Assembly: GCF_004307455.1 (NCBI RefSeq)
Contig: NZ_SEWX01000008.1
Coordinates: 372,001-436,000, forward strand
Reading direction: 5' to 3'
From: Aquirufa nivalisilvae
Lineage (GTDB): Bacteria; Bacteroidota; Bacteroidia; Cytophagales; Spirosomataceae
DNA: 64,000 nucleotides
Below the pieces are notes generated by a model, which had not been told where the DNA came from, did not search any database, and saw nothing but the letters and a program-made list of their open reading frames with translations. Position numbers and translations under genes: made by a program. Below are positions 18,660 to 26,714 of the stretch, one piece after another (within the stretch, counting starts at the first letter, position 1; every line of letters begins with the position of its first letter).

Positions 18660-18737
18660 AACCGAAATCAATTCGCCAACCAAACAATAGGAGACCCTGC
18701 ATGAGATAAAACTCTACGTTAACAATTTTGAATTTTT

Positions 18738-19337
18738 ATGATCAAAAATCAAGTTAACGATGCAGCGTTGGTATCAGCGTACATCCAAGGTGACGACCAA
18801 GCGTTTGAAACGTTGGTTAAAAGAAGCAAATCCAAAGTTTACACAACTCTTTATTTAATTGTCAAGGATCGCTATATAGCTGAAGATCTTTTACAAGAAA
18901 CTTATATTAAAGCTATCGACGTATTGAAGTCGGGTCGCTACAATGAAGAGGGAAAATTTCTGCCTTGGGTTGTTAGAATAGCCCATAATTTGGCCATTGA
19001 TTATTTCAGAAGAGACAAGCGATATCCTACTATTGTCTTGGAAGATGGATCAAAAGTATTCAACAGTTTTGAATTTGCAGAAGATTCTGCGGAGGAGATA
19101 CAATTAAAAGAGGATCAAATCGTTAATATCAGAGAATTAATTAAAAAACTGCCTGATGAACAACGAGAGGTCCTTGTGATGCGTCATTACGAAGAATTAA
19201 GTTTCCAAGAAATAGCGGCACAAACTCAAGTTAGCATCAATACGGCCTTAGGTAGAATGCGATATGCATTGATCAACCTAAGAAAAATGCTAGAAAAACA
19301 AGAGAATGCCTATGACGCAAAGCTTTACCCCAAATGA
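18738..19337 (+). CDS. ECF-type RNA polymerase sigma factor
   Basis: A 199-aa sigma-70 protein. Region 2 (about 20-95) shows DRYIAEDLLQETYIKAIDVL and FLPWVVRIAHNLAIDYFRRD; region 4 (about 135-185) shows LPDEQREVLVMRHYEELSFQ and the recognition helix VSINTALGRMRYALINLRKM. It resembles sigma factors common in Cytophagales that are not paired with a membrane anti-sigma. Its 3' end overlaps a small ORF by 32 bases, implying translational coupling. A long leader and a divergent palindrome suggest regulated expression. Confidence 0.93.
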   Translation: MIKNQVNDAALVSAYIQGDDQAFETLVKRSKSKVYTTLYLIVKDRYIAEDLLQETYIKAIDVLKSGRYNEEGKFLPWVVRIAHNLAIDYFRRDKRYPTIVLEDGSKVFNSFEFAEDSAEEIQLKEDQIVNIRELIKKLPDEQREVLVMRHYEELSFQEIAAQTQVSINTALGRMRYALINLRKMLEKQENAYDAKLYPK

Positions 19338-19524
19338 CCTAGTCAAAAACTTGTATGAACCCGAACAAGGGTTTTCAACCGTTTTAAGCTTGGAAGACCA
19401 ATCGGAATTGGCTTCCCTCCAAAAGGTCAAATTGTCATTAGACAATGCCCTACTAGAACCGCCTAGTAGAACGATTGAGGCCATATTAGCCTACTCAAAG
19501 CATCAGATGCCCATTCAATCCTAA
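19306..19524 (+). CDS. Small protein overlapping the ECF sigma gene
   Basis: A 72-aa soluble acidic protein (70 aa from the ATG at 19312) that begins inside the last codons of the sigma gene, in another frame. It has no membrane segment, cysteines or known motif; the middle (SLEDQSELASLQKVKLSLDNA) should be helical. The overlap makes coupled translation likely. It could be a sigma-associated regulator, though it lacks the membrane-spanning form of usual anti-sigma factors. I do not recognise the family. Confidence 0.6.
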   Translation: MPMTQSFTPNDLVKNLYEPEQGFSTVLSLEDQSELASLQKVKLSLDNALLEPPSRTIEAILAYSKHQMPIQS

Positions 19525-19535
19525 TGGATGGGCAT
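19507..19535 (+). terminator. Hairpin at the end of the sigma/small-protein transcript
   Basis: ATGCCCAT (19507-19514) pairs with ATGGGCAT (19528-19535), spanning the stop codon of the small ORF. There is no strong T-run after it, so termination is uncertain. Confidence 0.4.
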
Positions 19536-19554
19536 GCTGGCTTGAAATTTTTCT

Positions 19555-19562
19555 TACCTTTG
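19555..19562 (+). promoter_or_regulatory. -7 element for nth-pnuC
   Basis: TACCTTTG is a perfect TAnnTTTG, 16 bases before the nth start codon. The transcript would be almost leaderless. No -33 element at the usual distance. Confidence 0.4.
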
Positions 19563-19577
19563 TAGAAATCCTTTTTC

Positions 19578-20228
19578 ATGCAAAGAAAAGAACGATTTCA
19601 AGCATTTGTAGATCATTTTTCCAGCTCTTTTCCAGAAGCCGAAACGGAATTGCATTATAGCAATCCATATGAATTATTGGTGGCTGTGGTTTTGTCGGCT
19701 CAATGTACTGACAAAAGGATCAATCAAGTTACCCCTGCTCTTTTCAGACGCTATCCAAGTCCCAAAGACTTAGCGGAATCTAGTGTAGATGAAATATTTA
19801 GCTACATTCGATCCGTCTCATATCCCAATAACAAAGCCAAGCATTTATTAGGTCTAGGTCAAAAATTGATGGATAACTTTCATGGTGAGGTTCCTGAATC
19901 CTTAGATGATTTACAAACTCTCCCTGGTGTTGGAAGAAAAACTGCCAATGTTATCGCTTCTGTTATTTACAATCAACCGGCTATGGCAGTAGATACTCAT
20001 GTCTATCGCGTATCAAGAAGATTAGGTTTAGTTCCTCAAACAGCTACAACTCCACTAAAAGTAGAACAACTATTGGTCAAAAATTTACCTAATGAGGTGA
20101 TCGCTCGGGCGCATCATTGGTTAATCTTACACGGTCGATATATCTGTTTGGCTCGAAATCCCCAATGTTCCACTTGTCAGATTAGTCATTTTTGTGCTTA
20201 CTTTGAGAAAAATAAGCTCAAAGCATGA
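19578..20228 (+). CDS. nth: Endonuclease III
   Basis: A 216-aa base-excision repair glycosylase/AP lyase for oxidised pyrimidines. The helix-hairpin-helix LQTLPGVGRKTANVIASVIY carries catalytic K121, and D139 lies in MAVDTHVYRVSRRLG. The C-terminal iron-sulfur loop has four cysteines spaced C-x6-C-x2-C-x5-C (ICLARNPQCSTCQISHFC). Complete by length. Its stop overlaps the pnuC start (ATGA). Confidence 0.96.
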   Translation: MQRKERFQAFVDHFSSSFPEAETELHYSNPYELLVAVVLSAQCTDKRINQVTPALFRRYPSPKDLAESSVDEIFSYIRSVSYPNNKAKHLLGLGQKLMDNFHGEVPESLDDLQTLPGVGRKTANVIASVIYNQPAMAVDTHVYRVSRRLGLVPQTATTPLKVEQLLVKNLPNEVIARAHHWLILHGRYICLARNPQCSTCQISHFCAYFEKNKLKA

Positions 20229-20797
20229 TTGTTTCATGGATTAAAGAAAACATTTGGGAGTTTAGTGGGATCATTTGTTCTTTATTGGGGGTTTATTTTT
20301 CCATTCAACAGCATTTGGCTGCTTGGATCTGGAACATCTTAGCATCCCTATTATTTGGTATATTATTTTATCAACATGGCCTGTATTCCGACATGGAATT
20401 ACAAGGCTTTTTCATTGCCATGGGAATTTATGGCTTCTATCAATGGAGAAAAGAAGAGAAAAATTGGAAGGCTGAAAAAAGCACTCGGTTATCCCTCATC
20501 TTGGGAATCACATGCTCACTAGCTTATGGATTAATCGCTGGATACCTTCATACTCGATTAACGCATCTGGTATCCTTTGCTTATGTCGATGCAACCTTAA
20601 CCGGACTAAGTATTTTTGGAACTTGGTTAGCCATTCATAAAAAAATAGAGAATTGGATACTTTGGATTATGGTGGATATCGTCTACGTGATCATGTATAT
20701 TCAGAAAGCTTTATGGGGAACTAGTTTGCTATATGTACTGTTTATCTTTCTGGCTATCAAAGGACTACACCATTGGAAACAAAATCTTAGGTCATAA
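20225..20797 (+). CDS. pnuC: PnuC-type nicotinamide riboside transporter
   Basis: A 190-aa inner membrane protein with about seven hydrophobic segments. Family features include the first helices with GIICSLLGVYFSIQQHLAAW followed by WNILASLLFGILFY, and aromatic residues near the C-terminus (ENWILWIMVDIVYVIMYIQK). PnuC proteins let nicotinamide riboside, or in related PnuT proteins thiamine, diffuse in and be trapped by phosphorylation. No thiamine riboswitch precedes it, which fits NR rather than thiamine. It overlaps nth by four bases and depends on its transcript. Confidence 0.88.
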   Translation: MIVSWIKENIWEFSGIICSLLGVYFSIQQHLAAWIWNILASLLFGILFYQHGLYSDMELQGFFIAMGIYGFYQWRKEEKNWKAEKSTRLSLILGITCSLAYGLIAGYLHTRLTHLVSFAYVDATLTGLSIFGTWLAIHKKIENWILWIMVDIVYVIMYIQKALWGTSLLYVLFIFLAIKGLHHWKQNLRS

Positions 20798-20848
20798 AAA
20801 TTTAAATTCAATTTTGTGTAATAATTATCTATTTCGAATAGATAAATT

Positions 20849-20856
20849 TATATTTG
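20849..20856 (+). promoter_or_regulatory. -7 element for the DksA-like gene cluster
   Basis: TATATTTG is a perfect TAnnTTTG match; the leader to the ATG at 20954 would be about 90 bases. No -33 element seen at the expected spacing. Confidence 0.4.
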
Positions 20857-20953
20857 TGCTACCATTATTAGAATCGAAACTAAATCATTGATTAACAAAT
20901 ACTTGCAAGAGCAAAATATTTATTCAACATTCAGATTAAGCATTATTTAGAAC

Positions 20954-21337
20954 ATGGGAAACGAAGAAAAGCAAAGGTATTCAGCAGAAGAATTAAAAGA
21001 ATTTGAAGATATCATTCTTAAGAAACTAGAAGAAACAAAAGCCGAATTAACGTATTTAAGAGAAACGTTAAGTAAGAAAAATGATCCTGGAACAGATGAT
21101 ACTGCAGGCAATTCCAAAGTAATGGAAGATGGTGCAGATACTGCAGAAAAGGAGAACATGAATCAATTGGCAGTTCGTCAGCAAAAATTTGCTGGAAACT
21201 TAGAAAAAGCACTTATGCGAATTAAAAATGGCACCTACGGTGTTTGCGTAGAAAGTGGCAAATTAATTTCTAAAGAGAGATTGCGTTTAGTACCTCATAC
21301 ACAACATTCTATTGAGGCAAAACTTAAACAAAAATAA
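20954..21337 (+). CDS. TraR/DksA family protein without full zinc site
   Basis: A 127-aa protein with the DksA shape: a long N-terminal coiled coil (about 10-90) with acidic residues at its tip, followed by the zinc-finger region YGVCVESGKLISKERLRLVP and HTQHSIEAKL. Of the four metal ligands of classical DksA only one Cys is kept; the others read Ser, His and Glu, as in many Bacteroidota relatives. It may bind the RNA polymerase secondary channel, but redox-independent folding without zinc is likely. One base separates it from the next gene. Confidence 0.85.
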   Translation: MGNEEKQRYSAEELKEFEDIILKKLEETKAELTYLRETLSKKNDPGTDDTAGNSKVMEDGADTAEKENMNQLAVRQQKFAGNLEKALMRIKNGTYGVCVESGKLISKERLRLVPHTQHSIEAKLKQK

Positions 21338-21688
21338 ATGGGCTTATTCGATAACAATAGGTTAGTCGATCTCTTGAGTAATTACCTCAAGACTCAGTTC
21401 GAATTGGTGAAGCTAGACATCCAAGAACGAATCGAAGAACTATTGACTCGAATTTTCACCTTTTTCTTAACTGCGTTTGCCGTCTTAATTACTTTATTTT
21501 TTGCTCTGATGGCATTAGCAAACTTTTTAAATGCCTACTTAGAAAGTACCTATTTAGGTTACCTGATTGTAGCAGGAATGAGTGCTATTATTAGTTTAAT
21601 CTTGGTAAGTAATCTGAAAAAACAGGAAAAAAAAGTTGAAGTAGAAGAAAGCAATTCCCTTGAAACTGAAGAAGATATCGAATCATGA
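21338..21688 (+). CDS. Holin-X-like small membrane protein
   Basis: A 116-aa protein: an amphipathic N-terminal helix (LSNYLKTQFELVKLDIQERI), two transmembrane helices (about 42-65 and 72-92), and a charged tail. This matches the putative Actinobacterial Holin-X/phage-holin-like (PF07332-type) family, which in chromosomes is not tied to phages. The start codon directly follows the DksA-like stop and its own stop overlaps the next gene by four bases. A role in envelope stress is possible but unproven. Confidence 0.75.
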   Translation: MGLFDNNRLVDLLSNYLKTQFELVKLDIQERIEELLTRIFTFFLTAFAVLITLFFALMALANFLNAYLESTYLGYLIVAGMSAIISLILVSNLKKQEKKVEVEESNSLETEEDIES

Positions 21689-22026
21689 GCCGATCAAAAA
21701 GCAAGAAAGAAGACCTAATCGCCCAAGCGGAAATATACGAAAAAGAACTTTCCGAAGAAGTTGGTGAAATCAAACAGCAAATCAAAGAAAAAGGCAGTCA
21801 AGCTTTATTGATTGGAGGAGTTTTATTAGGCTCTTATTTGCTTTATACACTTGTTTCGGGTTCTGATAAAAAGCCTAAATCAGAGGCAAAGGAAGGTGGT
21901 TCATTCATTGGCGGGGCCATAAAATCGTATGCCATCGCTTTAGCGCTATCATTAGCAAAAGATAAACTAGTTGAATTTCTTCAACAGCTTGAAGAAAATA
22001 ATCAAGAAGTTAAATCAGAAAAATAA
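21685..22026 (+). CDS. Small membrane protein, YqjD-like layout
   Basis: A 113-aa protein with a charged helical N-terminus (about 1-38), one transmembrane helix (LLIGGVLLGSYLLYTLV), a Gly/Lys linker, a second weakly hydrophobic segment (KSYAIALALSLAKDKLVEFL) and a charged tail. Overlap with the previous ORF (ATGA) shows joint translation. The pairing of a holin-like and a coiled-coil membrane protein recalls the YqjD/YqjE pair of enterobacteria, which bind ribosomes at the membrane in stationary phase; that is an analogy only. Confidence 0.65.
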   Translation: MSRSKSKKEDLIAQAEIYEKELSEEVGEIKQQIKEKGSQALLIGGVLLGSYLLYTLVSGSDKKPKSEAKEGGSFIGGAIKSYAIALALSLAKDKLVEFLQQLEENNQEVKSEK

Positions 22027-22040
22027 AAGGAAATAAGTAG

Positions 22041-22083
22041 GTTTGACAACAAGATTTGACAACTTTTGAAAAGTTGTCAAATC
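22041..22083. terminator. 15-base perfect inverted repeat between convergent genes
   Basis: GATTTGACAACTTTT (22053-22067) and AAAAGTTGTCAAATC (22069-22083) are perfectly complementary, giving a stem of at least 13 pairs around TTGAA. A direct copy of part of the arm, GTTTGACAAC, is at 22041-22050. It sits between the convergent membrane-protein gene and prfB and probably ends both transcripts, though T-runs are short. Confidence 0.6.
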
Positions 22084-22130
22084 TATTCAAATCAAAACAA
22101 AATCAGATCAAAATACACGACCCCTGATCG

Positions 22131-23205
22131 TTAATTCCCCATCAAATACGCTTTAATAAAGTCATTGATTTCCCCATCAAGTACAGCATCTGTATTCGAC
22201 GTTTGATGATTCGTTCGATGATCTTTCACCCTTCTATCATCCAATACATAACTGCGAATCTGGGAACCCCATTCAATTTTTTTCTTTCCTGCTTCTACCT
22301 CTGCCCTTGCCGCATTTCGCTTGTCAATCTCAATTTGATATAATTTAGATTTCAATAAACGCAATGCCACTTCCTTATTTTGCAATTGTGATCTTTCTTG
22401 CTGACAAGCAATTATAATACCAGACGGCCTGTGGGTTAAACGCACTGCTGTTTCCACCTTATTGACATTTTGCCCACCTGCGCCACCTGATCGAAACGTG
22501 TCCCAATCAATATCAGCTGGATTCACATCAATCTCAATCGAATCATCGGCAAGAGGATATACATATACGGAGGCAAATGAAGTATGTCGACGAGCATTGG
22601 AATCAAATGGTGAAATACGAACCAAACGATGAACGCCATTTTCGGACCTTAAATTTCCATAGGCAAACTCTCCTTCGATTTCGATAGTCACGGATTTCAA
22701 CCCAGCCACATCTCCATCATTGGAATCTACCAGTCTAACTTTAAAGCCATTTTTTTCGGCCCACATCGTATACATACGCAACAGCATACTTGCCCAGTCT
22801 TGCGACTCTGTTCCGCCAGCTCCCGCATTAATCTCCAAGACTGCGCTCATTTGATCGCCTTCTTCCGACATCATTTTACGAAACTCCAAAGCTTCTAGCT
22901 TCTCTTCTAATTTTGCTCCCTCCTGATCTACTTCTATCTCAGAGGCGTCTCCTGACTCATAGAATTCCCAAATGGTTTCCAAATCTTCCATTGAGGAATT
23001 AAGTTTATCGAAACCTTCCGTCCAAAACTTCAAGCCACGCATCTCGCGCATGGTGCTTTCTGCTTTCTCTGGATTATTCCAAAACTCGGGATCCAAAGTC
23101 ACTGTTTCCAATTCGGAAATCAAATATTTTTTGTGATCGTAGTCAAAGATACCTCCTTAAAGCCTCTATTCTGGCTTTCAGGTCATTGAACCTGTCTTTT
23201 GTCAT
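22131..23205 (-). CDS. prfB: Peptide chain release factor 2 with programmed +1 frameshift
   Basis: RF2 terminates translation at UGA and UAA. The gene needs a +1 shift: frame 1 starts at the ATG at 23205 and reads [20 protein letters not shown], then an in-frame TGA (23145-23143). The stop context AGG AGG TAT CTT TGA C is the classical RF2 shift site, with an internal Shine-Dalgarno AGGAGG. After skipping the T at 23145 the second frame continues [16 protein letters not shown], giving 357 aa. The SPF tripeptide ([10 protein letters not shown]) recognises the stop codon and GGQ ([11 protein letters not shown]) acts in peptidyl hydrolysis. Cellular RF2 level therefore controls its own synthesis. 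An annotation starting at the TTG at 23123 would lose the first 27 residues. Confidence 0.97.
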
Positions 23206-23227
23206 ACCTAAATGTGTAATTAAGCTA

Positions 23228-23235
23228 CAAATATA
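23228..23235 (-). promoter_or_regulatory. -7 element for prfB
   Basis: TATATTTG on the minus strand, a perfect TAnnTTTG, 23 bases before the prfB ATG. A TTTG further upstream is 24 bases away, longer than usual. Confidence 0.4.
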
Positions 23236-23285
23236 CCCGCTTTTGTGCTAAATTGCGGACAAATTCATTTAATTCAAGCAATACA

Positions 23286-24680
23286 ATGGCGCAACAATAC
23301 GATTTAATCGTGGTAGGATCAGGCCCGGGAGGGTATGTAGCCGCGATACGAGCTTCTCAATTAGGCTTAAAATGTGCAGTCGTGGAAAAAGAATCTCTAG
23401 GCGGAATCTGTCTAAACTGGGGTTGTATTCCAACGAAAGCTCTTTTAAAATCAGCTCAGGTTTTTGAATACATCAAACATGCTGCTGATTATGGAATTAC
23501 CGTAAAAGGAGCTGAAGCGGACTTTAACGCAGTTATTCAACGCTCCCGTGGAGTTGCAGATAGCATGAGTAAAGGCGTTCAGTTCTTGATGAAAAAGAAC
23601 AAAATCGATGTAATCATGGGTTTTGGAAAAATCAAGCCTGGTAAGAAAGTAGAGGTAACTGATGCCGAAGGTAAATCAAGCATCTATGAAGCTAAAAACA
23701 TCATGATTGCCACAGGGGCACGTGCTAGAGCCTTACCTAACATCCCCATTGATGGAGAAAAAGTGATTGAATACCGCAAAGCTATGAGCTTAAGCAAAAA
23801 ACCTGATTCTATGGTGATTATCGGATCAGGAGCTATCGGTGTTGAATTTGCCTATGTATATGCTGCCATGGGAACGAAAGTTACCATTGTAGAATTTCTT
23901 CCCAATGTAGTTCCTGTAGAAGATGAGGATGTATCCAAAGAATTGGCCAAACAATACAAGAAAATGGGCATCGACATCTTAACTAATTCAAGTGTAGAAA
24001 AAGTTGATACCAAAGGAAAAGGTTGTAAAGTTTCCATCAAAACCCCAACAGGAAATCAGGAAATCGAATGTGATATCGTACTATCCGCAGCCGGTGTTAT
24101 TTCAAACTTAGAAAACATTGGTTTAGAAGAAGTGGGTATCATCGTTGACAAAGGTAAAATCCCTGTGAATGCATGGTATGAAACCAATATGCCAGGCTAT
24201 TTTGCCATTGGTGATGTTACTCCTGGTCCAGCTTTAGCTCACGTAGCTTCTGCAGAAGGTATCATTTGTGTAGAAAAAATTGCTGGTCATAAAACCGAGG
24301 CCTTAGACTATACCAATATTCCAGGATGTACTTATTGTACTCCAGAAATTGCTTCAGTAGGTATGACTGAAAAGAAAGCAAAGGAAGCTGGCTACGATAT
24401 CAAAGTAGGAAAATTCCCATTCGTAGCTTCAGGAAAAGCCACCGCAGCTGGTGCTCGCGATGGCTTTGTCAAAGTAATCTATGATGCTAAATACGGCGAA
24501 TTGCTTGGCGCTCACATGATTGGTTACAACGTAACTGAAATGATTGCCGAAGCGGTAGTCGTGCGTAAATTAGAAAGTACTGCTTATGAAATCATGAAGT
24601 CAGTACATCCTCACCCGACCATTTCTGAAGCATTTAAAGGTGCTACAGAAGCGGCCTACGGTGAAGCAGTTGATTTATAG
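23286..24680 (+). CDS. lpdA: Dihydrolipoyl dehydrogenase
   Basis: The E3 component (464 aa) of 2-oxoacid dehydrogenase complexes, reoxidising lipoamide with NAD+. The ATG at 23286 (MAQQYDLIVVGSGPGGYVAA) is chosen; an upstream TTG gives eleven unconserved residues. FAD-binding GxGxxG, the redox pair in GGICLNWGCIPTK (C-x4-C), the NAD loop VIIGSGAIGVEFAYVY, and the C-terminal His-Glu dyad in HPHPTISEAFKGA are present. It stands without E1/E2 genes. Its last 6 bases overlap the convergent DUF1080 gene. Confidence 0.96.
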   Translation: MAQQYDLIVVGSGPGGYVAAIRASQLGLKCAVVEKESLGGICLNWGCIPTKALLKSAQVFEYIKHAADYGITVKGAEADFNAVIQRSRGVADSMSKGVQFLMKKNKIDVIMGFGKIKPGKKVEVTDAEGKSSIYEAKNIMIATGARARALPNIPIDGEKVIEYRKAMSLSKKPDSMVIIGSGAIGVEFAYVYAAMGTKVTIVEFLPNVVPVEDEDVSKELAKQYKKMGIDILTNSSVEKVDTKGKGCKVSIKTPTGNQEIECDIVLSAAGVISNLENIGLEEVGIIVDKGKIPVNAWYETNMPGYFAIGDVTPGPALAHVASAEGIICVEKIAGHKTEALDYTNIPGCTYCTPEIASVGMTEKKAKEAGYDIKVGKFPFVASGKATAAGARDGFVKVIYDAKYGELLGAHMIGYNVTEMIAEAVVVRKLESTAYEIMKSVHPHPTISEAFKGATEAAYGEAVDL

Positions 24681-25301
24681 TAGTCGAACTTTAATCGACT
24701 TATACATTACTTTAGATTTGGGATCATGTGCTTGTATAGCAATGGTCCCATTTTTTATTAATCGCAATTCCTGACCTTTATTTCTTAAAGGACTAGCTGG
24801 TTGAGTATAATCCACTACCGTGATTCCATTGATTTTAGTCACGATACGGTTTCCTTTAACGGTAACCAACATATCATACCATTCGTTATCCTTTACGTAC
24901 ACTTCGGCACAATCCACGACATTGTACAAACTAGCTGATCTTCTCCAATCCGTGTGGGAATTATTTACCTGAATCTCATAACCTTGTTTTGGCCAATCTC
25001 CTGGTAAAAAATCGGTATGTACATACAATCCTGAGTTTGCTCCTGGGAATGTCATAATACGAGCTTGAACCTCAAAATCTTTAAAATCATGGTTATTAAA
25101 TGCGCCATCATAGTATAAATGAGCACGCTGTCCTTCTACCACTAAATTTCCATCTTCTACACGAAAGGATTCAGGTCTTTCACTGGCTTTCCAACCATCT
25201 AAGGTTTTACCATCAAATAATTCTACCCATTTTCCTTTTTGAGAGAATCCTAAGTTACAAGCCAACAGGCCTATCATTACGGTCAATACAATCTTTTTCA
25301 T
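24675..25301 (-). CDS. Exported DUF1080 (3-keto-disaccharide hydrolase-type) protein
   Basis: A 208-aa single-domain protein of the concanavalin-like DUF1080 family. After a signal sequence (IVLTVMIGLLACNLGFSQ; LLAC could alternatively act as a lipobox) come family motifs WVELFDGKTLDGWK, GANSGLYVHTDF, GYEIQVNNSHTD and the ending KSKVMYKSIKVRLL. Characterised members hydrolyse 3-keto-glycosides. It follows the Gfo/Idh gene by 9 bases on the same strand, and such pairs occur widely in Bacteroidota and Planctomycetota, consistent with a periplasmic oxidise-then-cleave sugar route. A start at 25307 adds two residues. Confidence 0.87.
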   Translation of the reverse strand: MKKIVLTVMIGLLACNLGFSQKGKWVELFDGKTLDGWKASERPESFRVEDGNLVVEGQRAHLYYDGAFNNHDFKDFEVQARIMTFPGANSGLYVHTDFLPGDWPKQGYEIQVNNSHTDWRRSASLYNVVDCAEVYVKDNEWYDMLVTVKGNRIVTKINGITVVDYTQPASPLRNKGQELRLIKNGTIAIQAHDPKSKVMYKSIKVRLL

Positions 25302-25310
25302 AAACATCTG

Positions 25311-26633
25311 TTAAATTTTTATACCCCAAGTTTTGTTCAATTTTCTTCCTAATAAAGCGTTTGCTTCGGCATCATTGAATTTTTCCGTCTTCGGATTCCA
25401 TTCCAATGATTTATTCACCGCATATGCAATGTTACCAATATTACATACTGATGCTGTCCTATGACCAACTTCCACATCACATATCGGCATGGTTCTATTA
25501 CGAATAGCTTGAATGAAATCTATATAATGATTTTCGCTTTTATACACATGCTTTTCATTCGGTCCAATAACTCGATCTTTCAGTTCTGGTTTAGAAGTTT
25601 CTAGTTTCTTTCTTGCACTCCGTAATGTTCCTTCTGTTCCCACAAATTCCACACCACTATTCCATTCCCATGGTTGATGGGTCATGGTTATTCCATTCGC
25701 ATAGGTATATGTTAAATATGGTTGATCTTTTCCTTGTGGGGCACTTACTTTCACTGGACCTGATTGATCCATATCCAATGCCCATTGAACAATATCAAAC
25801 ATATGAGCCCCCCAATCCGTCATGCCGCCTCCGCCAAATTCTTTGTATTTTCTCCAATTAGGAAATACATCTTGAGAAATGGGTGGAGCTAATTCCGAAT
25901 TAAATGCTACCGCCTCATTGGGTCCCAACCATTTTTCAAAATCCAATCCTTCGGGAATAGCTTGAGCTGGTAATTGATACGCTTCTGGCGGTGGACCTAC
26001 ATTGACTTTAATGGATTTCACTTCTCCAATATATCCATTACGGATCAGTTCTACTGCCTGACGAAACTCGGGCCAAGAACGTTGCATACTTCCGGTTTGA
26101 AATACACGCTTATGTTTGCGAGCGGCATTCACCATAGCTCTACCTTCCCTAACCGTTAATGACAACGGTTTTTCACAATATATATCTTTACCTGCTTCTG
26201 CAGCTCTAACGGCCATGGCTGCATGCCAATGATCTGGCGTAGCAATAACAACAGCATCTACATTTTTAGAAGCTAATAATTCGCGATAATCTTGGAAAAC
26301 GGGAATAGCAGCATAGCTCCCCCAAGAAGGGTTCTTGGCATAATTTTCTTTGACACGGTCCAAGAATAAATTAGCCTTTGCTTGGTAAACCTCACTGATC
26401 GCACTGATTCTTACCTGACCTGTTGATAAAAAGGAGTTTGACAATCCTCGTCCTTGTTTACCAGTTCCAATAAATCCCAAATTAAGTACATCACTAGGAG
26501 CAAGATATGAACTTCCATCAGGACGCTTACCTCCTAGCACATGCCTTGGAACAATCATGATTGATCCAAAGGCCAAACTGGCTTTCGAAAGAAAATCCCT
26601 CCGATTTAAGCCATCGTTACGCTTATTTTTCAT
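25311..26633 (-). CDS. Tat-exported Gfo/Idh/MocA oxidoreductase
   Basis: A 440-aa NAD(P)-dependent sugar dehydrogenase-like protein, starting at the ATG at 26633; the frame extends to a TTG two codons upstream. A twin-arginine signal (LNRRDFLSKASLAFGS) indicates export of the folded, cofactor-loaded protein. The Rossmann loop NLGFIGTGKQGRGL and the EKP motif (DIYCEKPLSLTVREG) mark the family, and GGGMTDWGAHMFDIVQWAL supplies the substrate-site Asp/His. Together with the DUF1080 gene it may act on glycosides in the periplasm through a C3-keto intermediate; the substrate is unknown. Confidence 0.88.
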   Translation of the reverse strand: MKNKRNDGLNRRDFLSKASLAFGSIMIVPRHVLGGKRPDGSSYLAPSDVLNLGFIGTGKQGRGLSNSFLSTGQVRISAISEVYQAKANLFLDRVKENYAKNPSWGSYAAIPVFQDYRELLASKNVDAVVIATPDHWHAAMAVRAAEAGKDIYCEKPLSLTVREGRAMVNAARKHKRVFQTGSMQRSWPEFRQAVELIRNGYIGEVKSIKVNVGPPPEAYQLPAQAIPEGLDFEKWLGPNEAVAFNSELAPPISQDVFPNWRKYKEFGGGGMTDWGAHMFDIVQWALDMDQSGPVKVSAPQGKDQPYLTYTYANGITMTHQPWEWNSGVEFVGTEGTLRSARKKLETSKPELKDRVIGPNEKHVYKSENHYIDFIQAIRNRTMPICDVEVGHRTASVCNIGNIAYAVNKSLEWNPKTEKFNDAEANALLGRKLNKTWGIKI

Positions 26634-26714
26634 TTTCAAATAGGTTATTTAATTGGCATAAATGTAAACGAATTTCACCAAATAAAAAACCTTATTTGTC
26701 TGCTCTCAAATCGA

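Noticed and set aside
21338-22026. Prophage remnant suggested by the holin-like protein
   Set aside because: No other phage gene, integrase or attachment site nearby; this family is common on chromosomes outside phages.
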